DNA of 64,000 nucleotides from Branchiostoma floridae (lineage: Eukaryota; Chordata; Leptocardii; Amphioxiformes; Branchiostomatidae), in assembly GCF_000003815.2 (NCBI RefSeq), contig NC_049991.1, positions 14,289,873 to 14,353,872 of the forward strand, in the 5' to 3' direction. Below, in pieces: positions 27,540-38,314 of the stretch (position 1 is the first letter of the stretch; the number at the start of each line of letters is the position of its first letter). The notes beneath the pieces are model-generated. The model was not told where the DNA came from, ran no database searches, and saw only the letters and a list, made by a program, of their open reading frames with translations. Both the position numbers and the translations under genes were made by a program.

Positions 27540-27700
27540 GGCACCTCACACTTATATCTTTGTACACCTTTGCAGACAGAGTCTGTTGGCAAGCTGCCAT
27601 CAAGCCCCCACACATGCGTGCAAGCACGTCCAACCCTTGCCCAACAAGGAACAACATACAACATAAACCGGATAGTGAGAGTGAGTGAGTGAGTGACATT
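27540..27700 (+). mobile_element. Retroelement 3' tail next to exon 2
   Basis: Ends in AAACCGGATAGTGAGAGTGA and GAGTGAGTGAG, the same tail as the LINE fragment at 23735-24030 but in the opposite orientation. It stops about 10 bp from the exon 2 donor (gtgagc, 27709-27714 on the minus strand). Confidence 0.65.
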
Positions 27701-27714
27701 ACGTAGAAGCTCAC

Positions 27715-27825
27715 CCGAAAGTCGATCCCGACCGTAGAAATAAAGGATCCGGAGAGGAAAGCTCCATCCTTGAAGCGAACCAGCACACAAGTCTTCCCCA
27801 CTCCCGAGTCACCAATCAGCATCAC
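27715..27825 (-). CDS. Rab26/37-like GTPase, exon 2 (P-loop, form A)
   Basis: This 37-codon exon begins after acceptor ctcgtgtag and ends at donor CGG|gtgagc, both in phase 0. It encodes [12 protein letters not shown] (G1 P-loop, GDSGVGKT at exon residues 5-12), then [20 protein letters not shown] and DFR, which covers helix 1 and switch I. The switch I threonine (G2) is in STVGI. These residues match canonical Rab26 and Rab37. A retroelement tail with GAGT repeats ends only about a dozen bases beyond the donor. The exon is interchangeable in length and phase with the exon at 42177-42287. Confidence 0.97.
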
Positions 27826-30288
27826 CTACACGAGTCATCAACACAATTTTCAGCCATAAGGGGTAAAGCTGTCCCAAATGCACAGATTACCAGTGCCAAA
27901 TTAATCATATCAAGCAGTGGTTGACACACAGAACTTTCTTGTCTCAGCAACAATTAATCAATGATTGATGCTCAAAAACCATCTCAGTTTTACCAGAGTC
28001 AAAACACTTTGATGAAAATTCATTTTGAAAGCTGTTTTGAGTAATGAAAAGAAGACTAATGGCAGTGGTTGAGCGATGCATTTTTATGTGTCAATATTTT
28101 CAAACCATGCCATTGTTACATTCCACATGTTGCCTCACTGAATGGCTTCTCAATAAAATTTGACTCCACTTAAATGATAAAATATTGATTGGGATTATAT
28201 TTGCTGATTGAGTTATGGATGAATTTTTACCATCATGGGAATTTTTCAGTACAAAGTATTAGCACAACAATAGCTGAGTATTACTGTAGCATAAATGCAT
28301 AATGATTATCAGGAACTACATTACATGTGTTACATACTAACTGCAGAGAATGGACAGAATGGATAAAAAATCAGAGTTTTATCTGTGTTTCGATGGCTTA
28401 AGCAACAATGAGGAGGATCAGAGAGGTTGAAATATTCCTAACTTTTGATCAATTTCTCAGGTCTATTTGCAAAAGATAAATCTCGCCAAATTTGTTTTCT
28501 GTGAGGGTTGAAATATCAGGTCAGTAAATGTGCTGAAATCACAAATCCAGGTTGAAAATTGATAAAGCCGTTCAATGAATTGAAGGATAGATTTATTTTC
28601 AAAAGGTCATGATTTTTGTCTTCGTGTATTCTTATTCACAGGCTGTTGCAGAAGAGAATTTTTTAAATGTTTTATTTTCTGCCCAGAGGTGTGAGCTCTG
28701 ATTTGAGGGAACAACACGAAGACGAAAAATCGGGCACAAATTCCAAGCATGATAATACTGTTCAATTAAGGTTAGATTTATTTTCAAAAGGTCCTGATTT
28801 TTGCTTTCATGTATTCTTATTCTTATGCTGTTGCAAAACATTTATAATTTTCTACCCGCACGTGTAAGCTTCGATTTGAGGGAATTCGAACAACATGAAG
28901 AAGAAGGATTGGGCACAAATTCCAAGAATGATAGATTATCTTCAAAAGGTCATGATTTTTGTTTTTATGTATTCTTATTCTTAGGCTGTTACAAAACAGT
29001 AATTTTGGAACATTTATAATTTTCTGCCCGGACGTGTAAGCTCCGATTTGAGGGAACAACACGAAGAAGAAAAATCGGGCACAAATTCCAAGCATGATAA
29101 TAGCGTTCAATTAAGGATAGATTTATTTTCAAAAGGTCATGATTTTTGTTTTTATGTATTCTTATTCTTAGGCTGTTACAAAAGAGTAATTTTGGAACAT
29201 TTGTAATTTTCTTACCGGACGTGTAAGCTCTGATTTGAGGGAATTCGAACAACACGAAGAAGAAAAATCGGGCACAAATTCCAAGCATGATAATTCCGTT
29301 CAATTAAGGATAGATTTATTTTCGAAAGGTCGTGATTTTTGCCTTCATGTATTTTCATTCTTAGGCTGTTGCAAAACATTTATAATTTTCTACCCGCACG
29401 TGTAAGCTCTGATTTGAGGGAATTCGAACAACACGAAGAAGAAAAATCAGGCACAAATTCCAAGCATGATAATACCGTTCAATTAAGGATAGATTTATTT
29501 TCAAAAGGTCGTGATTTTTGCCTTCATGTATTCTTTAATTCTTAGGCTGTTGCAAAATATTTATAATTTTCCAACCGGACGTGTGTAAGCTTTGATTTGA
29601 GGGAACAAAATGAAGAAGAAGGATCGGGCAGATCAAACGAAATGGTCCGGTCGCCATGGCCACTTATCCGGGCGGGAGTCACGCGGCCCCGCACCGTGCG
29701 ATTACTGCCAGTGAAGTGGCTTGATTGCCACAACGTCAACATGACGGGATTGTTTTTCATTAAGGCGGGACGAAGGGCAAACGTACGTCGTTAGCGGACG
29801 TCTTTGACATGACATACTTCAACAACTTTGACTCTTTGCTCTGAAGTTATGTTGTCAACATCCGCTTAACGCAACATTAGGTTTTGTAAAAGCAAAATGT
29901 TTTTTTTTTTACATCGGTCCCAAATACTAGTATGTTTTTGCACAGATGTAGGTGACTAGAATTTGACATTTTGTAAAGTGTATGCGCTACCGAGACAACT
30001 CCCTGAGGTAAAGTGTCATCTGAAACAGGTTGACGGACGTTCGACACGAATACAAACCAACATCCGCCAACAGAGGAGAGGGATAGGATCCACACAAATG
30101 GGCGTTACACCAACGGTACATGTCGCCAGGTCAGAGGCGTCAAAGCCAAGTGTTGTCGAGAACACATTAACACTAGTGAAAACATGGTCAAGTGCGAGCC
30201 AGACACTCACTATAGCAGCCGTAATACAATTATATCGATCGACAGAGAGAGAAGAAGAATCTTGGCGGTGTAGTCATTCAACACAGAC
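27826..30288. other. Intron between exons 1 and 2
   Basis: A 2463-bp intron. The left part (27.83-28.57 kb) is unique AT-rich DNA with nothing recognised. The middle is a tandem array (28575-29640). The right part (29.64-30.29 kb) is more GC-rich and unique. Confidence 0.8.
28575..29640. repeat. Tandem array, ~185-bp unit, about six copies
   Basis: The block GATAGATTTATTTTCAAAAG recurs at about 28587, 28772, 28929 (shortened), 29114, 29307 and 29490. Each unit also carries GGCTGTTGCAAAA, TAAGCTCTGATTTGAGGGAA and GGGCACAAATTCCAAGCATG. Spacings are 157-193 bp. Minus-strand frames stay open across units, but this follows from the repeat and I do not call genes. Confidence 0.93.
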
Positions 30289-30414
30289 CTTACAGGCGAA
30301 GTCGTAGAACTCGCTGGCGCCCTGTAGGCTGCCCTGTCGTGGCAGAATCGGAATTCCGTTTGCCGTGGGTCGCTTTGCTGCTTTAGAAGACTTTTTACTC
30401 CCGGCCTTGGACAT
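30289..30414 (-). CDS. Rab26/37-like GTPase, exon 1 (N-terminus)
   Basis: The exon gives 42 codons: a lysine- and serine-rich start (MSKAGSKKSSKAAKRPTANG), a linker, and an end reading ASEFYDFACK, followed by a donor AAG|gtctgt in phase 0. Joined to exon 2 it reads [16 protein letters not shown], matching the family's FYD..[14 protein letters not shown] pattern. The basic N-terminus with PTANG resembles my memory of human RAB26. A stronger-looking donor, GCCT|gtaagg, lies 5 nt upstream but would break the frame into exon 2, so I prefer the phase-0 site. The reading frame stays open upstream to an ATG at 30648, so a 78-residue extension cannot be ruled out. I chose 30414 because family similarity starts there. 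The surrounding 30.3-30.56 kb is GC- and CpG-rich. Confidence 0.87.
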
Positions 30415-31130
30415 CCTAGTCCCCCCGAACGCATGGAGATCGCTACCGGGGCCTTTAAGCGCCGCCACCCATTCCGGTCGCCAAGTCTGGTCGGCCCGCT
30501 GTCCCGCTGCACACGGATACAACTGCCAGCCCGCAGGAAGGGTGAGTATGGGGGTACTGGGCAGATGTGACGTCGATTTATTTTCTTCTTTATAAGGGTT
30601 TACATGGTTTTTAAAGTGTGCAAACGCAACGTTTTTGTGTCTCGTCACTTATTCTGAGATATTAGATCACAATAATTTTACGCGTCCTAAAAGTTGTACT
30701 TTTTTACTTTTCGTGATTTTTGCAATTGACTAAGACAAGTTGAAGAAAATACATTAAGCTTGTATTTTTGTACACACAGGACACCAAGGTTCATGTTCCG
30801 TTTTAAAATTAGTCTTTTTACGCAGTCTTGATATGTTTTTCCGAATGACGTGTCGGATTCTTGCAGATGCAGGCAAATGGACTCGTTATCAAGATAACGG
30901 TAAACCACTCCAGAGCCAACATCTCCGCTACGTCAGGGTGCACAAGATGGCCGACCTTTCATTGACATTTTTGACGTCACTAAGCACACCTGCGGATGCC
31001 TGGCGCGCCAGAAAGCAGCTTGTAGCGTGTACAGGAACTGTTTACATTTTTATGGCCCATGTGTTCAGGTCACTTTGAACAATGGCGTCGCGCCCTTAAG
31101 TAGGTAGGACATTTTTCTTCGTTTAAGTAA
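30415..31130 (-). promoter_or_regulatory. Probable promoter / 5' UTR side of exon 1
   Basis: Immediately upstream of the exon 1 ATG the sequence is CpG-rich (30.42-30.56 kb). Farther up are TTGACGTCACT (about 30971) and CAAGATGGCCGAC (about 30942), which resemble CRE and YY1 sites. No clear TATA box. Transcription start not determined. Confidence 0.4.
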
Positions 31131-31139
31131 GGTTGCGCG

Positions 31140-31345
31140 GTAAAAGGAGGGCGAGTTTGAAATACATTTTTTCATATTAAGAATTTTATTGCGCAACGAT
31201 CGTACACGGTACAATGTATGGCAAAAAAAAAGAAGAAACAAACTTATCATCCTAATTACTGAAACAAGTATTAAACATAGTACATATGCAGATTATGAAT
31301 ATAGAATGAAATTTGACGTCCTAATTTCTAGAACAATAAGAGCTA
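31140..31345 (-). mobile_element. LINE 3'-tail-like fragment
   Basis: On the minus strand it reads TTGCCATACATTGTACCGTG then CGATCGTTGCGCAATAAAAT. Similar wording occurs at 16560-16615 and 42440-42490 (CATTGTACCC...TTATTGTGCAATAAACTT). I recall this as a frequent lancelet repeat end. Confidence 0.5.
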
Positions 31346-32575
31346 GCCTAAATCATTGATATTGTACTACCTTTTTCATACATGTGTATCGCTAAGCAAT
31401 TTCATACAGCAGAGCTAAGACAGAAGAGAAAATTTTGATATGTTTGTTTACCACTTACAAAATTGATACATTATATTTGATACATTGATACATATTCGCA
31501 GTAGATATAGGACTGCCATTTTGAACCTTCGTGTTGCATTTTGCTAACCGTTTTGTACCAACAGCATTATGCTTAGTAGAGCGGATAGAATATTTCTACC
31601 ACGAGAAGATTTCATCCGGAAAGAACGCTTTTCGGTAACACTGAAACGCATACCGCGGATTTACATGCTAATCAACCATAGCTGTGCTTCTGTAGCCTCG
31701 TGATCCCAAGCACTGAGGGCGCGCTCTTAACTGGTTATTAGAGCGGGAAGGGACGATATTGTTTTGGGGCGCAAGAGCTCCGGTCGCAAACCGTTTCAAT
31801 GCTGAATGGTGAGAGTTTACAAGTTAGAGGGTCTGCGCAGAGGGAGGGGCACACTTTGGGGCGGACCAAGAATCACCATAGGGGGGTCTAAACAGGCAAA
31901 TTGGGCTGATGACAACGATGACAACGATGATGATGATGATGACATTCTGGCACCAAAAGTAACAATTTGTGCAAGGAAAAGTCTTACGACAGTTAAAGGC
32001 CAAAGGGAACTGCACTCACGATTCCTGTTGGTTTGTTGGATTGTCCCTACAGGGTCAGCAACCATATGGCTGCGCATGTTCGATATAGACGAATCAACAA
32101 ACGCAAAAGTTCAGTATGATTCATACTTATGTATGAAACACACAAACGTCCTCCAGAAGCACACTGACGACTCATCACCTGAGTCAACAACCATGAGGAG
32201 AAATCAATAAATACTTCTCTGATATTCTATGGTGTTTCAAACACGATCTCTACAATACGAAACAGGGAGGGGTCAATACTCTCTGCCCGTATATTGCTGT
32301 CGGACGAATGAGTCAAGTCAAGTGGTTTGCCTGAGTGTACTCACCCTCCTTTTACGCATCGCATGCCATGCTAGCAGATCGAAGTTAAAACTTAGCGGGC
32401 CGAACTCTCCATACGGACTGTGTGTACACAGGCCGTGTGCCTTACGTCATTAGCCATTCCCAATCTCATGCCTACTCAAACACCGACATGGGAAACAACA
32501 AATGTCACAAGTATGTCTGTCTGTCGTGTGGGCGGGGCCACGTTTGAGTCTGATCTATTTTGTAGCACAATACTG

Positions 32576-32905
32576 CTAATTTTCTAGACGCCACCAGGCC
32601 TTCCTACGGGGGTACGGAGTAGCCTCCTTCACCGGCGTCTCTGTGGGCCTTGGCGTAAGAGGTTTTTTTTTGGGGGGGGGGGATTCGCGATTTTTAAAGC
32701 GGAAATACGCCGGGAAAGGAAAATATGCCGGTACGGGCCCCCAGCACAAGGCTACGTACGGAGGTTCGTAGAATTCGGCAATAAGGGCAATTGGCCTGGG
32801 TGAATATTCCCCTGCGAGGCCGGCAAAACCCTCAAGTAGCAAAACTCCCCTGGCAAATTATTTTGAAATTCCCTATAATTGCCAACGTAGTCAGTCTGAT
32901 AGAGA
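32576..32905 (-). mobile_element. Dispersed TIR element, copy 2
   Basis: The minus strand begins TAGTCTCTATCAGACTGACT and ends TAGGAAGGCCTGGTGGCG, the same ends as 19003-19215, with an extra GC-rich middle and a T9/G10 homopolymer junction. The ORF inside (32576-32842) is repeat-borne. Confidence 0.65.
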
Positions 32906-34207
32906 CTACTAATCTTCCACTCGTCGTTCGAGTGACGAAAACTTTCACTATTAGTTAAAACAAATTTTGTTAGTAAAGAAGGGTACCTTAGAGCTTTTAA
33001 GGGCTTTTTGTGTTTTTTAAATCATACTTTTACTCCATATTCTTTATGTGCAGTCATAGGTCGAACTATTCCTATTTTGGTTGCTGAACGATATCCACAC
33101 ATTGTCTAGAACAACACCAGTCTGTAATCTCCAACGCGCAAAATTGGACATCAAGCAGTTGCAAGTTCATTCTGTCATTTTTGCGGTTACGATACCGTGC
33201 CCTAAACGTCATCCCGTCGTTGCTATGACGCAAACAAAGTGTTTAGCATTTATTAGAGTTACAATCCAGGTCTGCTATAATGGTTCATGGTGACACTTAT
33301 ACCCGGAGAGCATAATTAAGCTATTGTATTCTCGACGTCACTACAGAGACTCAGTATTTGTAACGTACCTCCCTCTTCCTTCTAAAATGTACAGAAATTG
33401 CAGCGCTTGATGACGCAGATATTTCCTCAATGTCCCATTGACACTGGTGTCTTTCGTGAAATACGGGCGGGACTGTACTTTTGGGTCACATTTGGCTGGA
33501 CCAAATATGACGCGTGCAACACAATTGCTGTTTAAGAGTAAATGGCTTCTCAGATACAAGAGCACGTGTCACTGCACTGCTAGAAATGTGACAATCGGGC
33601 GAACGTTTTATATAATACATTTGAGGGTGCCTAAGAATTTTATGAAAATCGTCCAATTTTCTTTGAAACATACCAACAGGATACCGATTTTTATCAAATC
33701 TTGATCACCCAAATTCTATATAAAACATGGCATGAAAAAGTGACAAACCATTTAGCTTTTTAAGAAAATCCAAACTGCGGATAAACGTATAAGATTCGCA
33801 TGAATAACTAGGCACCCTGAACACCGTTCCAGCCGTAGCTCATAAACAAGGGTTACGAAGTGGTCAGTTGAAAGTACCTGCGAGGGAGAATCGGGAAACA
33901 AGAGATAAAACAAGGGAATTGGCCGAGCCGTCTTCACTTTAGCGCCTTAGGCAACTCTAATTCTTCATATGTGATTACAAGCCGGTTTCCAATTTCTGGA
34001 GTATCGTCAGCATAATTGGATGGATCCATCTGTTTGGGAGGGATGTAACAAGTTGACTAAATTTGGCTACATATTCACTGTGGGATTTTCTGCATATGTC
34101 TTACTGACGAGATGGTAGATATATGGCTTGAGGTTGTTTTGCTCTCCCTCGTTTTGTACGACATCCTACCTTTTGAACGTCTTTCTATTCGTTTGTTTTT
34201 GACGCTT

Positions 34208-34555
34208 TTGAAGCACCCTGGAAAAAAGGAAACTTCTAAAAAGGCACGAACAAACAGAAAAATATACTATTACATCTGTTCCAAGGTTAGCTTTGTCGGT
34301 CATATGCAAGAACTGAGTTTGAAATTCAGCCGTGCTCAGCGATCTACTGTTGAAAAACGGCCGCTTTTCAATTTGAATTGTATTTTAGCTTTACTTCATA
34401 CTTTCGCTTAAGGCGAAGCACCCTGTTAGTAAAAATGATGACACTAGAAATGCGCGCAAAAGCAGAAAACAACATACATCTGTTAGAAGGTAAGCTTTGT
34501 CGGTCATATGCAAGAACTGCGTTTGAAATTCAGCCGCTCCCAACGATCTGCTGCT
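34208..34555 (+). repeat. Imperfect tandem duplication, ~200-bp unit
   Basis: GAAGCACCCTG at about 34212 and 34416, and TTTGTCGGTCATATGCAAGA at about 34291 and 34496, mark two copies. The second copy leads into an open frame (34508-34711) reading MQELRLKFSRSQRSAAKKWG. Origin unknown; possibly mobile-element coding remains. Confidence 0.8.
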
Positions 34556-34883
34556 AAAAAATGGGGCCAAGACGCTGTTGCAGAAATTAGTGGTATATTC
34601 AGAGCTCGCCGCGGTGACGCCTACAAAATTCTTTCCCAATTAGCTGGCGTCTCTGGCACTGTTCTGAAAAGCCATCCATCTCTGGTCACAGTTAATAGGG
34701 CGCTGAAGTAGACTGGAGAAATCGTTTGTGATGTTGGCAGATATACGGATGTAGTGGCCATGTTTTTGGCAATGTTGGCGAGTTTTAAGGATACATGTGA
34801 CACGCACTCATGACTCTTGATTTGCAATGTGGATAGCTATTCAACCGCTCGTTGAACCGATCACAGACGTCAGAAACAGCATT

Positions 34884-35225
34884 TCACAGCCATATAGCAC
34901 AAATTGGTGCACCATTTTGATGTTCATTTCCCAAAGACAAGGCGCTACATACACCTTTTAGGTACATGTCCAATGTCATGACAGGCACAAAGCTGACACT
35001 CGTTCCCTCCGCAAAGAGGTCAACATTTTGTAACACTTTCATGCTTGGTTGACAGCGGGTACAACTGTGACGAACACGCTGTTGATTGTTCATCTCCTCC
35101 GGGTGTGCTGTCTGGCTACTTGGAGAATCAGTGATGACATATAGCGTGTCACCCGTACGACCTTGGAGTGTTCCTTTCCATGTTAGACGTGCTTCCCCCA
35201 TCTCCCAGTGGCTGAACGTTGGCAT
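34884..35225 (-). CDS. Unassigned 113-codon ORF, possible terminal exon
   Basis: Begins MPTFSHWEMGEARLTWKGTL, and holds a CTRC pair and VDLFAEGTSVSFVPVMTLDM. An acceptor-like gatatctacag lies directly before the ATG, and a strong donor CAAGG|gtaagt occurs upstream at 35628-35638 on the same strand. Joining the two keeps a frame open. I recognise no family. It could be a small lineage-specific gene, a non-coding transcript, or chance. Confidence 0.25.
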   Translation of the reverse strand: MPTFSHWEMGEARLTWKGTLQGRTGDTLYVITDSPSSQTAHPEEMNNQQRVRHSCTRCQPSMKVLQNVDLFAEGTSVSFVPVMTLDMYLKGVCSALSLGNEHQNGAPICAIWL

Positions 35226-36689
35226 ACTGTAGATATCATCTGGTATTGTACTCCGACTGACAGTTATTCTTACGTTTCTTTACTTATCTGGACATTTTCA
35301 AAGAGGGGAAGGTGAAGGTGATACAGACGCACCGATTTTATTTGGCTTATAAATGCCAATGCCCCCCCCCCTACTAAAACAAAAAAACAACCTGTTTAAC
35401 CTGGACTCGTACATCAGTAAACACGTGATAAAACAAACACCAATTTACTGGGTTCTGTCATCACATCGCATTTGAGACACGATTTTCGTTATTGTGTCAA
35501 CAGTGATATCATCTAATTGGCATGTGAGTTCATAGCTCTACCATATGTGATGTCCAGAAACAGATAAGACTATACACACGTAAAAGAACAGAAAGACGAC
35601 GATAAGGCGTGGCTAGGGAGAAGACATACTTACCCTTGTGACTCGCATATCCTGCGTGTTCGGCTGAGCTCGCGCGTGTCACGGGAACATCTCATTACTA
35701 TCCGTACCAGGGGCTGTGTCGCCGCGGGATGATCAGTATGTGCGGCGTGCGTGCGGGGAGGAGAGACGGAAAGCCTCACAACGCGGACCTGCTGATGGAT
35801 ACATTTATTCGCATTGACTGTTGCTCGAGATGCACATCATTGACATTTTCCATGGACGTGAGAAATTCGCTCCTTGAGAACAAATATGTCATTCACGCGG
35901 TCCTCGAGAAAGGGGGCACAGAATTAAGGTCACGAAACGATGTCACACCTCTAGAAAGTATGGGGAAGTTTTCCTGACTGAGATTGTTCGCCAACTCAGC
36001 ATTCTCTACAGAAATTCTTCAATTTTTAGCCAAAAAGACAACCTCCCTTTGTCTGTAGCAGAACATAGGTCTTGTTATTTAGATCGTTCTACTTCTATTA
36101 AATATATATAGGTTTCCGTGTTCTTGAATATTCATAACAGATCTCTGATGACTTTGAGCACTTTTTTTGTCTTTAGTTAGCAACTTAAGGTGTAAGAGAA
36201 AGAGAAAGACGTCCTAGCTAGATGTGAACTACAATGGAACTACATTCCATGCGACACGGGAAGTGCACGTTGGTGCTTCGAAAGTGACAACATTTTATAC
36301 AAAACAACGATCAAAATGAAAATGAAAGCGAACGCCTGAAATGGGCGGGACCGAATAGTTTGTGAAGCTGGTTTTCTAACAGAAAAATTCAAGCCACTGA
36401 AACATTAGAGAAGGAGAGAAATTGTCTATTGAATTAAAAACTCTTACAGCACAAACGGCTGAATTATAGTTTCTTACATTGGGTTAAAAGTCATGTTTTA
36501 AAAGGTACCTAATATGTTAAAGGCACTAAGATGACATAACAATCACGTCTTATTCTTTACAGAACATTTGACTCGTCAATAAGAGAAACAACGACTGATA
36601 CTCTGAGTATTCATCAATATTCATCACCACTTTCCAGGTAAACGTAAGGAATATATACAAAGTAGGATCTAATGGGAGTCGTCACGTCG

Positions 36690-36703
36690 GTTGCCATGGT
36701 AAC
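36690..36703. promoter_or_regulatory. RFX X-box-like site
   Basis: GTTGCCATGGTAAC fits the two-half-site RFX consensus (GTNRCC-nn-RGYAAC form) exactly, within a CpG-rich 36.68-36.76 kb block. Function not shown by sequence alone. Confidence 0.5.
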
Positions 36704-37129
36704 ACTACGTGGCTGTCGATCCTCGTGCGCGCTCTGACGCGGTCGCGATATCTCAACACCTCCCTTGCCAGGGATTAACTTATCTCCGAAGATTGATGAA
36801 CGAATCATGAAAATGTATATGAATCAATTCCTAAAATGATTGCAGCTTCTTATATCCAAAAATAGCGTCAATCGGTCTCAGTAACAAGTGTGTTATCCAC
36901 GATCTTCTGAAATGAAAGAGAATGCCATGCATCTGTTTTTCATTACCCAAAGTAATCTACACAGCATTACGTGACTGTTTATTCTCGTCTCGTGACGAAA
37001 GACGGCGATCCACGGGGACTGGAGATATATCAGGAAACGAGTTAGCTGTGCAGTGTAATGGAACTACTAATCCTCCGTGCGATAGCACAGTCTCACACAA
37101 CTTTCTCTACAAGTCAAGACTAGATAAGC

Positions 37130-37640
37130 GTAGCCGTAACGGCACTGAGTGTGTGCTATCAGTACGTGGATGGCGGTGAGGACCGTAGACAAGAATTGTG
37201 TTGTTACACAGAGATTTCAGCACCAAGGACAGGGAAGGGAGATACATATAGAGTGACTCTAGCTTCTCATGTTTATGGGCTTCTATACCTGGGACCGGGT
37301 TAACTATACTAAGAATAACGGCACTGAGTGTGTGCTATCAGTACGTGGATGGCGGTGAGGACCGTAGACAGGATTTGTGTTGTTACACAGAGATTTCAGC
37401 ACTAAGGACAGGGGAGGCACATACTTATAGAGTGACTCTAGCTTCTCATCTTTATGGGCTTGTATACCCGGGTTAACTATACTAAGTGTAACTACACTGA
37501 GTGTGTGCTATCAGTACGTGGATGGTGGTGAGGACCAAAAATTGTGTTGTTACACATAGATTTCAGAACCAAGGACAGGGAAGGGAGATACATACAGAGT
37601 GACTCTAGCTTCTCACGTTTATGGGCTTCTATACCCGAGT
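37130..37640. repeat. Three tandem copies of a ~175-bp unit
   Basis: CACTGAGTGTGTGCTATCAG begins units at about 37141, 37321 and 37496; each continues through GTTGTTACACA, AGATTTCAG and GAGTGACTCTAGCTTCTCA. Very similar copies, so recent. No coding signal. Confidence 0.92.
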
Positions 37641-38169
37641 TAACTATGCCCCAGGCCAAGCAGGATGATGGGAGGTTGTGAGATTGGAGACCTGGCGCAT
37701 CCCCGTCTTGTAATTAGCCAGCGAAAGGGTATGTCACCCCGTAAGGGGGGGTATAACCCCGTCGTGTGTAAACATGTGCGAACATGTGTGATCACGTCGA
37801 CCGATGACCATGATGATGAGTGAGATTGGAAGAAGCATGTAGGTATTCGCCAGTGCCTCAGATTTAATTTTTTTATCTAGCACTGAAGATGAAGATGAAG
37901 ATATAGATCCTTCATTATTCCCAGAGTGCTCCCTCACATATCTGAACAACAATACCCATTTCTTTAGCCTCATCAAAACATTCACACTGACAAAAAGCAG
38001 TGACGTTATCGTAGGACGAAGTTGGGACTGATCATGAAAGATTCCAAGCTGGCTGGGGGCACTACAAGTCCCTGGTCAAAACAACAGGACCATATTGTAA
38101 TCAGCAAAGATTTGAATCGTTTAGACCATTAGTGCTCTCTTCCCAACGGTTTCATGATTTTGATGATAT

Positions 38170-38270
38170 CAAATCATGATGTACTGATTCATTCAATTCC
38201 TCTTTTAGATGATATACTGATTCATTCAATTCCCCTTTTAGATGATATACTGATTCATTCAATGGTTAAA
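38170..38270. repeat. Short tandem repeat (~38 bp x 3)
   Basis: ACTGATTCATTCAATTCC followed by CTTTTAGATGATAT, three near-identical units. Confidence 0.9.
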
Positions 38271-38306
38271 GGCAATGGGGTAATCAGAGTGGCCGTTGGG
38301 ACGGAG

Positions 38307-38314
38307 TGACGTCA
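38307..38314. promoter_or_regulatory. Full CRE palindrome
   Basis: TGACGTCA, 35 bp before an ATG of an unrecognised 96-codon plus-strand ORF (38349-38639). An 8-bp site can occur by chance. Confidence 0.3.

Larger units (their letters stand above)
8217..27714. other. Large intron between exons 2 and 3 (19.5 kb)
   Basis: Contains CCAT microsatellite DNA (about 8.47-8.56 kb), SINE-like elements (9.5, 18.1 and 24.45 kb), several TIR elements (10.93, 13.64, 19.0, 19.75, 20.32 and 21.80 kb), a TA microsatellite (21.05 kb), a LINE fragment (23.74-24.03 kb) and a LINE-tail-like insertion (27.54-27.70 kb). Unique stretches such as 14.82-15.24 kb might be regulatory. I saw no convincing host exon of another gene, except possibly the ORF inside the element at 21.80 kb. 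Confidence 0.75.

Noticed and set aside
28632-29545. Several 65-104 codon ORFs with similar peptides
   Set aside because: Repeated translations of the ~185-bp tandem units, in conflicting strands and frames.
28575-29640. CRISPR array
   Set aside because: Units are ~185 bp and similar along their whole length; no short repeat/unique spacer alternation, and the host is an animal.
31806-32210. 134-codon plus-strand ORF with an Asp/Asn run
   Set aside because: The acidic run is a GATGAC microsatellite. No family pattern or splice evidence, and the opposite strand is also open.
32576-32842. Minus-strand 88-codon ORF
   Set aside because: Lies entirely in the dispersed TIR element that also occurs at 19.0 kb, and crosses a homopolymer junction.
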